This document shows, piece by piece, positions 35,861 through 45,506 of a DNA stretch of 64,000 nucleotides. A model generated the notes under the pieces. It did no database searches, had not been told where the DNA came from, and was given only the letters and a program-made list of their open reading frames with translations. The number at the start of each line of letters is the position of its first letter. The stretch's first letter is position 1. A program made the translations under genes and the position numbers. Where the stretch lies: assembly GCA_014204435.1 (NCBI GenBank), contig JACHLF010000009.1, positions 110,959-174,958 of the forward strand. The letters run 5' to 3'. The DNA comes from Mycobacteroides chelonae (GTDB taxonomy: Bacteria > Actinomycetota > Actinomycetes > Mycobacteriales > Mycobacteriaceae).

Positions 35861-36174
35861 ACGGACTTATCACTGCGACCGGTAATCGACAGCGCTGCAA
35901 TAGCTCTCAAATTCAGGTACAGGCTCACCACCATTTACATCCGCAAGGGGAAACGAGGCATTGGCATGGCACCACGAGACCATCAATTCGGTGCCCCACT
36001 TGGCCGAGGCATCCAACTCCCGGGAGGCGTTTGCAACCTTCGACGCCACCGTGATCGCCACTGGTGGGTCTGCCCCATCACCGACAGCTTGTTGATCGCC
36101 GAATACCAACTTGGTTGTCAGACAGACGTTTCTAGCGGATCTCGACAGCTGCCACGCACACTGAGTTCGCCATC

Positions 36175-36180
36175 TACGGT
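36175..36180 (+). promoter_or_regulatory. -10 hexamer TACGGT, leaderless arrangement
   Basis: TACGGT is followed by GACCTG and the ATG at 36187, exactly 6 nt. This supports 36187 rather than the later ATG at 36199 as the start. Confidence 0.45.
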
Positions 36181-36186
36181 GACCTG

Positions 36187-36705
36187 ATGAAGATCCTCAT
36201 GTCGAAACGGAAGATCATCGCCACCGCGGCCGGTGTGGCCGGAGCCGTTGCGCTGACGGGGTTCGCTGCGCCGCTGCCCGCGAGCCCGGGAAGTTATCCG
36301 TACATCTACAACAACTTCCCGACCGTCGCCCCGGCCACCGTCGGGACGCGCGGAGTCAAGATCGCCGCCAATGCGGACATGATGGTCACGGCCACCGGGC
36401 TCCTGGGCGGCAAGCTTGGCAACAGTGCCCATCGCGCCAATGTGTTGACCTCGTCCCGTACGCGCCACGGAATCCAGGGCGGCGCAACACCGGCGGCCCC
36501 GGATAGCACCCCGGGTGTCCAGTTCGGCGCGGGGCCGCGCCGAAACCGACGACGCACTAGAGCGAGTGACGGGACTCGAACCCGTGTGAACGGTTGTGCA
36601 GGCCGGTGCCTAGCCTCTCAGCCACACCCGCTTCGTGGACCGATGATGCCGAACCACGGCGCACGTCAGGAGTGTGGAAATCAGAGTGATCTCAGCGAGC
36701 ACTAG
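36187..36705 (+). CDS. exported protein, possibly with a corrupted C-terminus
   Basis: The first 34 residues form a signal peptide (MKILMSKRKIIATAAGVAG, a hydrophobic core, then a likely cut after LPAS). A short mature region follows with YPYIYNNFPTVAPATVGTRG and GLLGGKLGN. After about residue 100 the sequence becomes R/P-rich and runs through a minus-strand tRNA-like gene at 36561-36631 before stopping. A natural protein is unlikely to end this way, so a frameshift or loss of the original stop is probable. The upstream -10 hexamer supports expression. I recognise no family. Confidence 0.42.
   Translation: MKILMSKRKIIATAAGVAGAVALTGFAAPLPASPGSYPYIYNNFPTVAPATVGTRGVKIAANADMMVTATGLLGGKLGNSAHRANVLTSSRTRHGIQGGATPAAPDSTPGVQFGAGPRRNRRRTRASDGTRTRVNGCAGRCLASQPHPLRGPMMPNHGARQECGNQSDLSEH
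36561..36631 (-). tRNA. tRNA-Cys-like (GCA), probably degenerate
   Basis: A 71-nt cloverleaf can be drawn: a 7-bp acceptor (GCGGGTG with CACTCGC, one G-U), a 3-bp D stem, a 5-bp T stem ACGGG/CCCGT with loop TTCGAGT, a variable loop of 4 nt and discriminator T73, which is typical of tRNA-Cys. The anticodon loop CTGCACA gives anticodon GCA but has C at position 37, where a purine is expected. Anticodon-stem pairs 27-43 and 31-39 are mismatched. CCA is not encoded. It is most likely a pseudo-tRNA or a very divergent second tRNA-Cys. Confidence 0.6.
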
Positions 36706-37658
36706 CCGGTGAGGCGGGAGTAATCGGCTCCGGTGAGCTCCACGGACTTCTCCCACAGCCGCGCCGCCAGCTGCGTGTCACGTGCCTCGTTGGAACGGGG
36801 AGCCCGCGCCACGGGGCCACGTGCACCCGTCAGCTGGGTGGGGCCGAGGTAGTCATCGGGCTGAACGTCGGGCATCGATGCCGCGTACAGCTCCGACTCG
36901 GCGCCCTGGCGCTCGTCCTGCAGCACCAGGCCCATGCCGAAGTAGAAGGCCTTATGCAGGCCCGGGATCTTCGGGATCATGGAGTCGAACAGGTTGGTGG
37001 CGGCCACCCCGGGGTGCACATTCACCGAGAGCAGCGAGGACCCGGCGGCGGCGGCCTTGCGGGCCAGCTCCGAGCCGAACAGCATGCATGCCAGTTTCGA
37101 GGCACGGTAGGCGCTCATCCGGTTGTATCGACGCTGAGTGAAGTTCAGATCGTCGACCTTCAGGTTGTTGCGTCCCTGTGCGTGGGCGACGCTACCCAGG
37201 GAGATCACCCGGGGTGTGTCGGCGGCCAGCAGTGAGGGCAGCAGCGCGTCGGTCAGCACGAAGTGACCGAGGTGGTTCACGCCGATCTGCATCTCGAATC
37301 CCTCGGCGGTCCGTCGCAGCGGGATCGCCATCACACCGGCGTTGTTGAGCAGCACATCGACGGTGGGTGCCTGGGTGCGGATCGCGTCCGCGGCGGACCG
37401 CACGGAGGCCAGGCTGGTGAGGTCGAGTTCGACGAGCGCGTGATCGGCGTTCGGCCCCAGCGAGCGCACCTTGTCCAGGGCGGCGCGGCCGGTCTCCTGG
37501 TTGCGGCAGGCCAGCACCACGCGCGCACCGGCCCGGGCAAGCGCCTCAGCGGCCACTAGACCGAGGCCGTTGTTCGCACCGGTGATGACATGCGTCTTGC
37601 CGGTCTGGTCGGGAACATCCGACTCGCGAAAGTGCCTGATCTGCAGGGGTGCGGGCAT
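36702..37658 (-). CDS. short-chain dehydrogenase/reductase, retinol-dehydrogenase type
   Basis: This 318-residue NAD(P)-dependent oxidoreductase has the cofactor motif VITGANNGLGLVAAEALA, the NNAG motif in VDVLLNNAGVM, catalytic serine in VISLGSVAHAQG and the Tyr/Lys pair in MSAYRASKLACML. The overall pattern is that of WW-domain-oxidoreductase or retinol-dehydrogenase-like SDRs, common in mycobacteria with unknown substrates. GAGGA lies about 7 nt before the ATG at 37658. The stop lies just beyond the exported ORF. No partner gene is evident. Confidence 0.88.
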   Translation of the reverse strand: MPAPLQIRHFRESDVPDQTGKTHVITGANNGLGLVAAEALARAGARVVLACRNQETGRAALDKVRSLGPNADHALVELDLTSLASVRSAADAIRTQAPTVDVLLNNAGVMAIPLRRTAEGFEMQIGVNHLGHFVLTDALLPSLLAADTPRVISLGSVAHAQGRNNLKVDDLNFTQRRYNRMSAYRASKLACMLFGSELARKAAAAGSSLLSVNVHPGVAATNLFDSMIPKIPGLHKAFYFGMGLVLQDERQGAESELYAASMPDVQPDDYLGPTQLTGARGPVARAPRSNEARDTQLAARLWEKSVELTGADYSRLTG

Positions 37659-37724
37659 GAGGTTCCTCGATCCGTGGAAGTTACTAGTACTCGTCGTTAC
37701 GGCTTTGTCGGATAGTACTGGAGG

Positions 37725-38477
37725 CTATTGACCGCGATGCATCCGCGCCGTGGCGTAGAGGCAAATCGATGCGGCACTGGCCAGATTGAGGCTCTCGGCT
37801 CCCCCGCGCATCGGGATGTTAACCCGGTGCGTCGCCAGCGCGGCCGTCGCACTGTCCAGCCCGTGCGCTTCGTTTCCGAAGAGCCAGGTGCAGGGCCCGG
37901 CAAGCACCGTGTCGGCGTCGTCGAGCGATAACTCGCCGTCGAGGGTGGTGGCCAGCACTGCGGCACCGCGTGCGGTGAGATCCGCGGCTATCGCCGCCGC
38001 GTCTCCCTCCGGCACCACGGGCACGTTGAAAACGCTTCCCGCCGATGCGCGCAGGCTCTTGCCGTTGAACGGGTCGACGCTGTTGCCGGCGAGTATCACC
38101 GCATCGGCCCCCATGGCGTCGGCGACCCGAATGAGAGTGCCCGCATTTCCGGGCTCCGAGATATCAACAGCCACAACAACAAAACGTGGTGCTTGGGCGG
38201 CGATCTGAGTCCACTGCGCCGCTATGGAACGACATTCCGCTACCAGACCGACTGGAGTCACGGTGTCGGACAACGCCTTCGCGGCTCGTTCGGTCACCAG
38301 ATGGACCGGGGCATCGGTCAATAGGTCAGCGTGTCGCTCGGCGGCGGTCTCGGTCGCGAAGACGCGTTCGACCACTCCGGATCGCAATGCGGCCTCGACC
38401 AGATTCGGGCCTTCGGCCAGAAAAAGACCGGCCCGCCGACGAGCGGCGGGCCGGTGCAGTTTGACCGCGTCGATCAC
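37725..38477 (-). CDS. tsnR: SpoU/TrmH-family rRNA 2'-O-methyltransferase
   Basis: This protein of about 250 residues is a SPOUT methyltransferase, like Rv1644 (TsnR). Conserved segments are the substrate-binding N-terminal LFLAEGPNLVEAAL, then ISEPGNAGTLIRVADAMGAD, LFGNEAHGL and IPMRGGAESLNLASAASICLY. The last three form the knotted SAM site. The GTG at 38477 is used, but family-like residues (LTERSQT) continue upstream in frame to the rplT stop. There only a CTG (38498) or an ATC (38507) could start, so the true start is uncertain. It follows rplT by about 32 nt and is probably cotranscribed. Confidence 0.9.
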   Translation of the reverse strand: MIDAVKLHRPAARRRAGLFLAEGPNLVEAALRSGVVERVFATETAAERHADLLTDAPVHLVTERAAKALSDTVTPVGLVAECRSIAAQWTQIAAQAPRFVVVAVDISEPGNAGTLIRVADAMGADAVILAGNSVDPFNGKSLRASAGSVFNVPVVPEGDAAAIAADLTARGAAVLATTLDGELSLDDADTVLAGPCTWLFGNEAHGLDSATAALATHRVNIPMRGGAESLNLASAASICLYATARMHRGQ

Positions 38478-38509
38478 GGTTTGTGACCGCTCAGTCAGAG
38501 CCGAGATGC

Positions 38510-38899
38510 TCAGGCGGCTTCTCCGGCCGGAGCGTTGACGTCCTCGGGCAGCGCGGCCTTGGCGACCTCGACCAGCGCGGTGAACGCCGCGGCATCGCTG
38601 ACAGCCAGCTCGGCGAGGTTCTTACGGTCAACCTCGACGCCCGCGATCTTCAGACCCTGGATGAAGCGGTTGTAGGTGATGTCGTTGGCGCGAGCCGCGG
38701 CGTTGATGCGCGCGATCCACAGTTTGCGGAACTCACCCTTGCGGGCACGGCGGTCCCGGTAGGCGTAGGTGAGCGAGTGGAGCTGCTGCTCCTTGGCCTT
38801 CCGGTACAGGCGCGACCGCTGACCGCGGTAGCCCTTGGATGCCTTCAGGATTGTCCGGCGCTTCTTCTGGGCGTTGACGGCCCTTTTCACGCGTGCCAT
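38510..38899 (-). CDS. rplT: 50S ribosomal protein L20
   Basis: This 129-residue ribosomal protein has the long basic N-terminal extension ([20 protein letters not shown]) that threads into 23S rRNA, and the globular part with [22 protein letters not shown]. In other bacteria L20 represses its own infC-rpmI-rplT operon by binding the leader, and the same gene order is present here. It lies 50 nt downstream of rpmI. The C-terminus has a short acidic tail. Confidence 0.97.
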   Translation of the reverse strand: MARVKRAVNAQKKRRTILKASKGYRGQRSRLYRKAKEQQLHSLTYAYRDRRARKGEFRKLWIARINAAARANDITYNRFIQGLKIAGVEVDRKNLAELAVSDAAAFTALVEVAKAALPEDVNAPAGEAA

Positions 38900-38949
38900 T
38901 TATGTGTCCTTCGTGTGGTGCTGTGTAGTGGGTGGTCGTGGTGTCGGCG

Positions 38950-39144
38950 CTAGCCGGTCAGCATCTTCTTGACGCGCTTGGCGTCGTTCTCCGCCACCAC
39001 GGTGCGGCCGTCGAGACGGCGGGTGCGGCTGGTGGGCTTGTGCTCCAGCAGGTGGCGACGGTTCGCCTTCTGCCGCACGATCTTTCCGCTGCCGGTGGTG
39101 CGGAAGCGCTTCGACGCACCGCTGTGGGTCTTGGCCTTAGGCAT
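38950..39144 (-). CDS. rpmI: 50S ribosomal protein L35
   Basis: This 64-residue basic protein ([20 protein letters not shown]) is typical of L35. It lies in the infC-rpmI-rplT operon, 30 nt after the infC stop. Its length and sequence are standard. Confidence 0.97.
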   Translation of the reverse strand: MPKAKTHSGASKRFRTTGSGKIVRQKANRRHLLEHKPTSRTRRLDGRTVVAENDAKRVKKMLTG

Positions 39145-39174
39145 CTTGGTGTCCCTGTTCCTTCGTTATCCGTA

Positions 39175-39789
<615 letters not shown>

Positions 39790-40038
39790 GTGGCCTCCCT
39801 GGCTCGTCCTCTACTGTCATGACCGAAGCTCGGCACGACGGGGACAAAAGCGGGCCCATCAGCAAGAAAGCCCTGCACATGGCAGGGCCCGAAGCCGACC
39901 GGTCACAACGCAAGGCGTTGTTCTGCCAATCGCAGAACAACCGCCCGGGGGCGGTTGGACCGGACCGCTGTACCTTGTGGCCAGCGGTGGGAGCGGGACT
40001 CCACTTGATGTCCCCGACGGAATCGGGAACGGTCGCGC
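39790..40038 (-). ncRNA. structured leader of the infC-rpmI-rplT operon
   Basis: From the likely promoter at 40049 to the infC start there are about 245 nt of leader. Stem A pairs AACCGCC with GGCGGTT (39939-39956). Stem B is a perfect 10-bp hairpin GTTGTTCTGC/GCAGAACAAC (39917-39941) that shares bases with stem A, so the two exclude each other. Further on is an attenuator-like hairpin with a U-rich tail (39863-39888), and an alternative pairing of GGGCCCG (39851-39857 with 39885-39891) competes with it. Such leaders commonly sense L20 or translation status. The mechanism here is inferred from structure only. Confidence 0.6.
39863..39888 (-). terminator. attenuator hairpin in the infC leader
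   Basis: On the minus strand GCCCTGC, a 5-nt loop and GCAGGGC are followed by TTTCTTG. The 7-bp stem plus U-rich run fits an intrinsic attenuator. A competing pairing of CGGGCCC with GGGCCCG overlaps its 5' arm. Confidence 0.5.
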
Positions 40039-40043
40039 ATGAC

Positions 40044-40049
40044 AGTCTA
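40044..40049 (-). promoter_or_regulatory. -10 hexamer TAGACT of the infC operon
   Basis: TAGACT on the minus strand lies just before the start of the structured leader. Initiation is expected near 40037. It overlaps the upstream region of the divergent DUF1844-type gene. A clear -35 is not visible. Confidence 0.45.
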
Positions 40050-40055
40050 GCAGCC

Positions 40056-40415
40056 GTGACCGATGACCTTGACCATGATCACCATGACGAGTCCCCGACC
40101 GAGGATGTGCGCGAGCTGGCCGAGATCCCGGCCATCGAGGTGATTACCAAGGCCATTGTGATGCTGATGAGCTCCAGCGCTGAGAAACTGGGCTTGTCCT
40201 CCCCCGATCCGGACGAGAGCCCGCATCGAGACCTGGACGAGGCGCGCCGGCTGATCACCGCCCTCGCCGGTTTGGTGGCCGCTTCGCTGGAGTACCTGGG
40301 CCCGCACGCGGCGCCGATCCGTGACGGATTGCAGAGCTTGCAGAAGGCGTTCCGCGAAGCCAGCGCAATCCCCGACGAGCCCGGGCAGGGGCCCGGCGAG
40401 AAGTACTTGCGCTGA
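40056..40415 (+). CDS. DUF1844-type small acidic protein
   Basis: This 119-residue protein has an acidic, histidine-rich start (VTDDLDHDHHDESPTED) followed by the helical DUF1844-type core (IPAIEVITKAIVMLMSSSAEKLGL, then DLDEARRLITALAGLVAASLEYLGPHAAPIRDG). No enzymatic motif is visible. I chose the GTG at 40056; the frame is open to 39819 only through the antisense of the infC leader. It is divergent to infC and followed by lysX 40 nt later. The function of the family is unknown. Confidence 0.8.
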   Translation: MTDDLDHDHHDESPTEDVRELAEIPAIEVITKAIVMLMSSSAEKLGLSSPDPDESPHRDLDEARRLITALAGLVAASLEYLGPHAAPIRDGLQSLQKAFREASAIPDEPGQGPGEKYLR

Positions 40416-40443
40416 GCGTCAGTGAATTCCCAGGTACACGGCC

Positions 40444-40449
40444 TATCCT
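40444..40449 (+). promoter_or_regulatory. -10 hexamer TATCCT, leaderless arrangement for lysX
   Basis: TATCCT is followed by CGCAAG and the GTG at 40456, exactly 6 nt. Confidence 0.5.
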
Positions 40450-40455
40450 CGCAAG

Positions 40456-43400
40456 GTGACGTCTGAGGTTTCTGTCTCACCGCCCGTAGCCGGCCCTGGA
40501 ATCGGCAAGACCCCCAAACCAATTCCCTCGTCCTCGTCCAGGCTGCACTGGGTGCCGACCTTCTTCGGATGGCTCGTCGGTGTGTTCGCGGCAATGATCT
40601 TCCTGTCGAGTATCTCGCCGATCATCCGGCACCTGACCCAGGTGCCTCGCGCGTTCATCGACGAGTATTTGTTCGACTGGCCGGACACGAGCCTGGCGTG
40701 GGCCTTTGTGCTGTCCCTGCTGGCCGCGGCTCTTGCGGTGCGCAAGAGCATCGCGTGGTGGATTCTGCTGATCAACCTGACGGTCTTGTCGGTTCTGAAC
40801 ATCGGCGGACTCATCCAGCACCGCGACGCCGTCGAGATCTTGGGGCTGGTACTCCACGGCGGCACGATCGTGCTGCTGGTCTTCGCGCGCCACGAGTTCT
40901 ACGCGAAGGTGCGGCGTGGGGCGATGGTGAATGCCTTCCTCGTGCTCATCGGGGGTCTGTCCATCGGAACGTTCGTCGCCTGGGGCCTCACGGAGATGTT
41001 CCCGGGATCGTTGGCCCGCTCTGACCGTTTCTGGTGGGCGCTCAACCGTGTGGCCGGGTTCTCCCTGGCCGGGCATGAGTATTTCGACGGCCATCCGCAC
41101 CTGTTCCTCAACTGGCTCTTCGGCCTGTTCGGGGCCTTGGCGCTGATGTCCGCCGCGGCGGTGCTGTTCCGTTCACAGCGGGCCGTCAACGCGCTGACCG
41201 GTGATGACGAGTCGTTGATCCGTGGGTTGTTGGAGCGGTATGGGCAAGACGACTCACTCGGGTACTTCGCGACGCGCCGGGACAAGGCTGTCATCTTCGC
41301 CCCCAACGGACGTGCGGCGGTGACATACCGCGTCGAGGTTGGCGTCTGCCTGGTCAGCGCCGATCCGATCGGCGACAAATCTGTTTGGGGCCAGGCTATC
41401 TCGGCGTGGTTGCAGGTATGCCAGGCGTACGGGTGGGCTCCGGCGGTGATGGGCGCCAGCGCCGAGGGCGCGCTCGCCTACCGCGAACATGGCCTGAACG
41501 CATTGGAGCTCGGCGACGAGGCGATCCTGTATCCGCGGTCTTTCTCGATATCGGGTCCGCACATGGCAGCGGTGCGGCAGGCGGTCAACCGCGCCCGGCG
41601 CTCGGGGCTCTCGGTACGTATCCGTCGCCACCGCGAACTGACGGCGGAAGAGACCAAACAGATCATCGCCAACGCCGACCTGTGGCGTGATGGCGACACC
41701 GAACGCGGATTCTCGATGGCGCTGGGCCGGTTGGGTGATTCCACCGACGGCGACTGCCTGTTGGTCGAGGCGGCAGACCCGAGCGGCAATCCCGTCGCGA
41801 TGCTGTCGCTGGTGCCCTGGGGAACCAATGGTGTGTCGCTGGAGCTTATGCGGCGTTCGCGCCAATCGCCCAACGGCACCATCGAATTCATGGTCACCGA
41901 GCTGCTTACTCGCGCCGAGGGCATGGGGATCACCCGGGTCTCCCTGAACTTCGTGATGTTCCGCTCGGTCTACGCCGATGGCTCCCGGATCGGTGCCGGC
42001 CCCGTACTGCGCCTGTGGCGCTCGGTCTTGATGTTCGCGTCCAGGTTCTGGCAGTTCGAGCAGTTGTACCGCTCAAACGTGAAGTACCAGCCCGAGTGGG
42101 TGCCCCGGTTCGCCTGCTACGAGGACGCTCGGCTGATCCCGCGGATCGGTATCGCCTCGGTGATCGCGGAAGGCTTTCTGGTCTTGCCCTTCGGTAACCG
42201 CGACAAGCCCCGGCACACGGGTCAGTACAGCGCAGTCCCTCAGGCCATCGTGGCCACAGGCTTGCTGCACCACGACGGGAGCACACCGGACCTGCTGCCC
42301 CAGGTGACACCGCAACAACGCATTCCCGAGCAGGTCAAGGTCCGGCTCGGGAAGCTGGCGGCAATGCAGGACAAGGGAATCGACGCATACCCGGTGGGCT
42401 CGCCACCGTCGCACACCGTCGCGGAGGCCCTGGCTGCCGACGACGGTACCGAGGTGGTGATCAGTGGACGTCTGCTGCGGATACGCGACTACGGTGGCGT
42501 GTTGTTCGCGCAGCTGCGTGACTGGTCGGACGAGGTGCAGTTGCTCATCGACGCCCCGCGCCTGCACGAGGATTTCACCTCCGCCGTGGACTTGGGCGAC
42601 CTGATCGAGGCCAGCGGAGCCATGGGTCGATCGCACAACGGCACCCGTTCGGTGTTGGTGCGCTCGTGGCGGATCATCGGCAAGTGCCTGCACCCACTTC
42701 CCGACAAGCGCAAGGGTCTTGCCGACCCCGAGGCCAGGGTGCGTGCACGTTACCTCGACCTGGCGATCAATCCCGAGGCCCGCGAACAAATCGCCGCGCG
42801 CAGTGCGATCGTCACGGCGCTGCGCAATACCCTGCTTTCCGAAGGATTTCTTGAGGTCGAAACCCCCATCCTGCAGCAGGTGCACGGCGGAGCCAACGCG
42901 CGCCCCTTCCTGACCCACATCAACGCGTACAACCTGGATCTGTATCTGCGGATCGCCCCCGAGCTGTACCTGAAACGACTCTGCGTGGGAGGCGTGGAGC
43001 GGGTTTTCGAGCTGGGCCGGGCCTTCCGCAACGAAGGCGTGGACTTCAGTCACAATCCGGAATTCACGCTGCTGGAGGCGTATCAGGCTCATGCCGACTA
43101 TCTGACCTGGGCCAAGACCACCCGACAGCTCATCCAAAACGCCGCCAAGGCCGCGCACGGCAGTGAAGTCGTGATGCGGCCCGGCGGTGACGGCACAGAC
43201 GGGGCGCTGGCGCCGGTGGACATCAGCGGCGAGTGGCCGATCATCTCGGTGCATCAGGCGGTTTCACTGGCTCTTGGCGAGCACATCGATGCGACAACGG
43301 AAGTTCACGCACTGCAACGTCTCTGCCGATCGGTCGAGGTGCAGTTCAACCCACGATGGGATGCCGGACACCTGGTGCTCGAGCTCTACGAGCGGTTGGT

Positions 43401-43773
43401 GGAGAAGCGGACCACCATACCCACGTTCTACAGCGACTTCCCGGTCTCGGTGTCGCCCCTGACTCGCCCGCACCGAAGCATCAACGGGCTCGCCGAACGA
43501 TGGGACTTGGTAGCCTGGGGTGTCGAGCTGGGCACCGCATACACCGAATTGACCGACCCAGTGGAGCAGCGTCGTCGACTGTATGAGCAGTCTATGCTCG
43601 CGGCGGGTGGTGATGTCGAGGCGATGGAACTCGACGAGGACTTCCTGCGTGCCATGGAATTTGCGATGGCGCCCACCGGCGGCATGGGAATGGGTGTGGA
43701 CCGCGTGGTCATGCTGATCACCGGGCGCAGCATCCGCGAGACGCTGCCATTCCCGCTGGCTAAACCCCGGTAG
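40456..43773 (+). CDS. lysX: LysX: lysyl-phosphatidylglycerol synthase fused to lysyl-tRNA synthetase
   Basis: This 1105-residue bifunctional enzyme charges tRNA-Lys and transfers lysine to phosphatidylglycerol, raising membrane positive charge and resistance to cationic peptides. The N-terminal part has about six membrane spans (to residue about 245). An MprF-like GNAT domain follows (about 260-590, [42 protein letters not shown]). The C-terminal half is a class II LysRS with an OB domain ([20 protein letters not shown]). Motif 2 is in [24 protein letters not shown] (quoted parts: RAFRNEG, HNPEFT), and motif 3 in [13 protein letters not shown]. It is a little shorter than the 1172 residues of M. 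tuberculosis. The start GTG has a -10 hexamer 6 nt upstream. Confidence 0.95.
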   Translation: MTSEVSVSPPVAGPGIGKTPKPIPSSSSRLHWVPTFFGWLVGVFAAMIFLSSISPIIRHLTQVPRAFIDEYLFDWPDTSLAWAFVLSLLAAALAVRKSIAWWILLINLTVLSVLNIGGLIQHRDAVEILGLVLHGGTIVLLVFARHEFYAKVRRGAMVNAFLVLIGGLSIGTFVAWGLTEMFPGSLARSDRFWWALNRVAGFSLAGHEYFDGHPHLFLNWLFGLFGALALMSAAAVLFRSQRAVNALTGDDESLIRGLLERYGQDDSLGYFATRRDKAVIFAPNGRAAVTYRVEVGVCLVSADPIGDKSVWGQAISAWLQVCQAYGWAPAVMGASAEGALAYREHGLNALELGDEAILYPRSFSISGPHMAAVRQAVNRARRSGLSVRIRRHRELTAEETKQIIANADLWRDGDTERGFSMALGRLGDSTDGDCLLVEAADPSGNPVAMLSLVPWGTNGVSLELMRRSRQSPNGTIEFMVTELLTRAEGMGITRVSLNFVMFRSVYADGSRIGAGPVLRLWRSVLMFASRFWQFEQLYRSNVKYQPEWVPRFACYEDARLIPRIGIASVIAEGFLVLPFGNRDKPRHTGQYSAVPQAIVATGLLHHDGSTPDLLPQVTPQQRIPEQVKVRLGKLAAMQDKGIDAYPVGSPPSHTVAEALAADDGTEVVISGRLLRIRDYGGVLFAQLRDWSDEVQLLIDAPRLHEDFTSAVDLGDLIEASGAMGRSHNGTRSVLVRSWRIIGKCLHPLPDKRKGLADPEARVRARYLDLAINPEAREQIAARSAIVTALRNTLLSEGFLEVETPILQQVHGGANARPFLTHINAYNLDLYLRIAPELYLKRLCVGGVERVFELGRAFRNEGVDFSHNPEFTLLEAYQAHADYLTWAKTTRQLIQNAAKAAHGSEVVMRPGGDGTDGALAPVDISGEWPIISVHQAVSLALGEHIDATTEVHALQRLCRSVEVQFNPRWDAGHLVLELYERLVEKRTTIPTFYSDFPVSVSPLTRPHRSINGLAERWDLVAWGVELGTAYTELTDPVEQRRRLYEQSMLAAGGDVEAMELDEDFLRAMEFAMAPTGGMGMGVDRVVMLITGRSIRETLPFPLAKPR

Positions 43774-43853
43774 GTCAATCGTTGGGGTTGCGCACCCCGG
43801 CGCGTCGAAAACCTGACAGACAATTCACAGGTATCTGGGCCATCATAAGTTCC

Positions 43854-45221
43854 GTGTCCGGTCATGACATCTCGTTGTTACATGGTAGCTTTCCCGTTTC
43901 CATGCAGGTCATTGCCGGTTTTGCGCTCGTCATCGCGGTAGGAATGCGTACGCGCCGATGGTTTGGGCGCTGGCTGCCCCTAGCGGTGGGTATCGGCGTC
44001 GCGCTCGCGGCGTGGGCCTATTGGTACATCCATTCCGAGGGCTGGGCCGACAGAGGTAATCCGGCTCCGCTCATGCTGTGGGTGTGGATCGCGCTCACCG
44101 GCGTCGCCGCCACAGTCCTGGTGGTGGGTTGGCGCACCGCGCGCTGGTGGCGCCGCGCGATCGCACTGACCACGGTTCCACTCGCGGTCCTTTCCGGTTC
44201 GTTGATGCTGAACCAGTGGGTGGGCTATGTGCGCAGCATTCAATCCGGATGGGCGCTGTTGACCGCCGGTCCGCTGCCCAACCAGGCCGACATGGCCACG
44301 GTGACGGCCGCACGCGAGGAGCGTCGCGGACCGAGCATGACCAAAGGCAAGCTCGTCCCGGTGGATATCCCGGCCGACGCCAGTGGGTTTCGTCACCGCA
44401 AGGAGATCGTCTATCTCCCTCCGGCCTGGTTCGATTCCACCCGCACCGAGTTGCCGACGATCATGATGATCGGCGGCGAGTTCAACACCCCCACTGACTG
44501 GATCCGTAGCGGGAACGCGGTCGAGGTGGCCGATGCCTTCGCCAGCCAGCACGGCGGCAATGCGCCGGTCATGGTGTTCGTCGATGCGGGCGGCTCGTTC
44601 AATAACGACACCGAATGTGTGAACGGCCCGCGCGGCAACTCCGCCGATCACCTGACCAAGGATGTCGTGCCATTCATGGTGTCGCGTTTCGGCGTCAGCC
44701 CACGGCCGCAGAACTGGGGCGTGGTGGGCTGGTCGATGGGCGGAACATGCGCGGTGACACTGGCCGCCAAACACCCCGAGTTGTTCAGCACATTTGAGGA
44801 CATCGCCGGCGATATGTCACCCAACACCGGGAACAAGGCGCAGACGATCGCACGTCTTTTCGGCGGCGACGCCCGGGCGTGGGAGCAGTTCGATCCGGCA
44901 ACGGTGATGGCCCGTCATGGACGGTATGCGAACACCGCAGGCTGGTTCGACGTTAACGGTCTGCACCATGCGGGGTCCGGAGCGATCACCGACGCGGGCC
45001 CCGTGCCGGGCGCGGCGGCATCCGTGCCGCTGAGCGATCAGGACCGGGCCGCACACCGGCTATGCGAGCTCGGTGCCGCGCAAGGAATCTCGTGCACAGT
45101 GCAGCACAAGCCCGGTGAACACAAATGGTCGTTCGCGCAGACCGCCTTCACCTCGGCGTTCCCGTGGATGGCCGGGCGGATCGGCACACCCATGGTGCCC
45201 GAAGCGCCGCTGCCCCGTTAG
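43854..45221 (+). CDS. membrane-anchored alpha/beta-hydrolase esterase (Rv1639c-like)
   Basis: This protein of about 455 residues has four N-terminal hydrophobic spans (up to residue about 125). An exported esterase-D/mycolyltransferase-like domain follows, with nucleophile serine in GVVGWSMGGTCAVTLA, an aspartate-rich segment VFVDAGGSFNNDTECVNGP and a candidate histidine in KPGEHKWSF. The substrate is unknown; related mycobacterial proteins act on cell-envelope esters. The GTG at 43854 is used. The frame opens at 43782, and an ATG at 43902 (MQVIAGFALVIAVG) is an alternative, since no ribosome-binding site decides the matter. It follows lysX in the same direction, as in M. tuberculosis. Confidence 0.8.
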   Translation: MSGHDISLLHGSFPVSMQVIAGFALVIAVGMRTRRWFGRWLPLAVGIGVALAAWAYWYIHSEGWADRGNPAPLMLWVWIALTGVAATVLVVGWRTARWWRRAIALTTVPLAVLSGSLMLNQWVGYVRSIQSGWALLTAGPLPNQADMATVTAAREERRGPSMTKGKLVPVDIPADASGFRHRKEIVYLPPAWFDSTRTELPTIMMIGGEFNTPTDWIRSGNAVEVADAFASQHGGNAPVMVFVDAGGSFNNDTECVNGPRGNSADHLTKDVVPFMVSRFGVSPRPQNWGVVGWSMGGTCAVTLAAKHPELFSTFEDIAGDMSPNTGNKAQTIARLFGGDARAWEQFDPATVMARHGRYANTAGWFDVNGLHHAGSGAITDAGPVPGAAASVPLSDQDRAAHRLCELGAAQGISCTVQHKPGEHKWSFAQTAFTSAFPWMAGRIGTPMVPEAPLPR

Positions 45222-45245
45222 CGGTGCGGAGTAACCTCTGTCGGT

Positions 45246-45506
45246 ATGTCCGATACGCCTGATCCGGGATACTCCGACAGCGGTGTGCCGACCTTCGAGT
45301 CGGTGCGCGAGAAGATCGAAACCCGCTCCGGTATGGCCGCGGGGTCAGCTGAGCTGGATGCCGAGAGCGATGAAGGGCGCCGGCTGGAAGAACAGTTCGA
45401 GGCCAGGGAACACGCGGCCGCGGAGAGGTTGGCGGAAATCCGTCAGTCGATGCGCGAGGAAGCTAGCCTGCAGCAGCCCGACGGGCAATCGCCTGCTCAC
45501 GGATGA
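45246..45506 (+). CDS. small acidic helical protein (Rv1638A-like)
   Basis: This 86-residue protein is rich in E, D, A and R (VREKIETRSGMAAGSAELD and EGRRLEEQFEAREHAAAER) and probably a coiled coil. A small gene in this position exists in M. tuberculosis. TAACCT ends 8 nt before the ATG, so a nearly leaderless transcript is possible. The last 44 bp overlap the end of the convergent ligase gene. Function is unknown. Confidence 0.7.
   Translation: MSDTPDPGYSDSGVPTFESVREKIETRSGMAAGSAELDAESDEGRRLEEQFEAREHAAAERLAEIRQSMREEASLQQPDGQSPAHG

Noticed and set aside
39911..40042. A 44-codon arginine-rich upstream ORF in the infC leader (MRDRSRFRRGHQ...)
   Set aside because: Its ATG lies only 3 nt after the TAGACT hexamer, so the transcript would start at or after it. 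It is probably not translated, though a second upstream promoter would change this.
42073..43254. A 393-codon open frame on the minus strand inside lysX
   Set aside because: It is the complement of conserved LysRS sequence and has no independent features.
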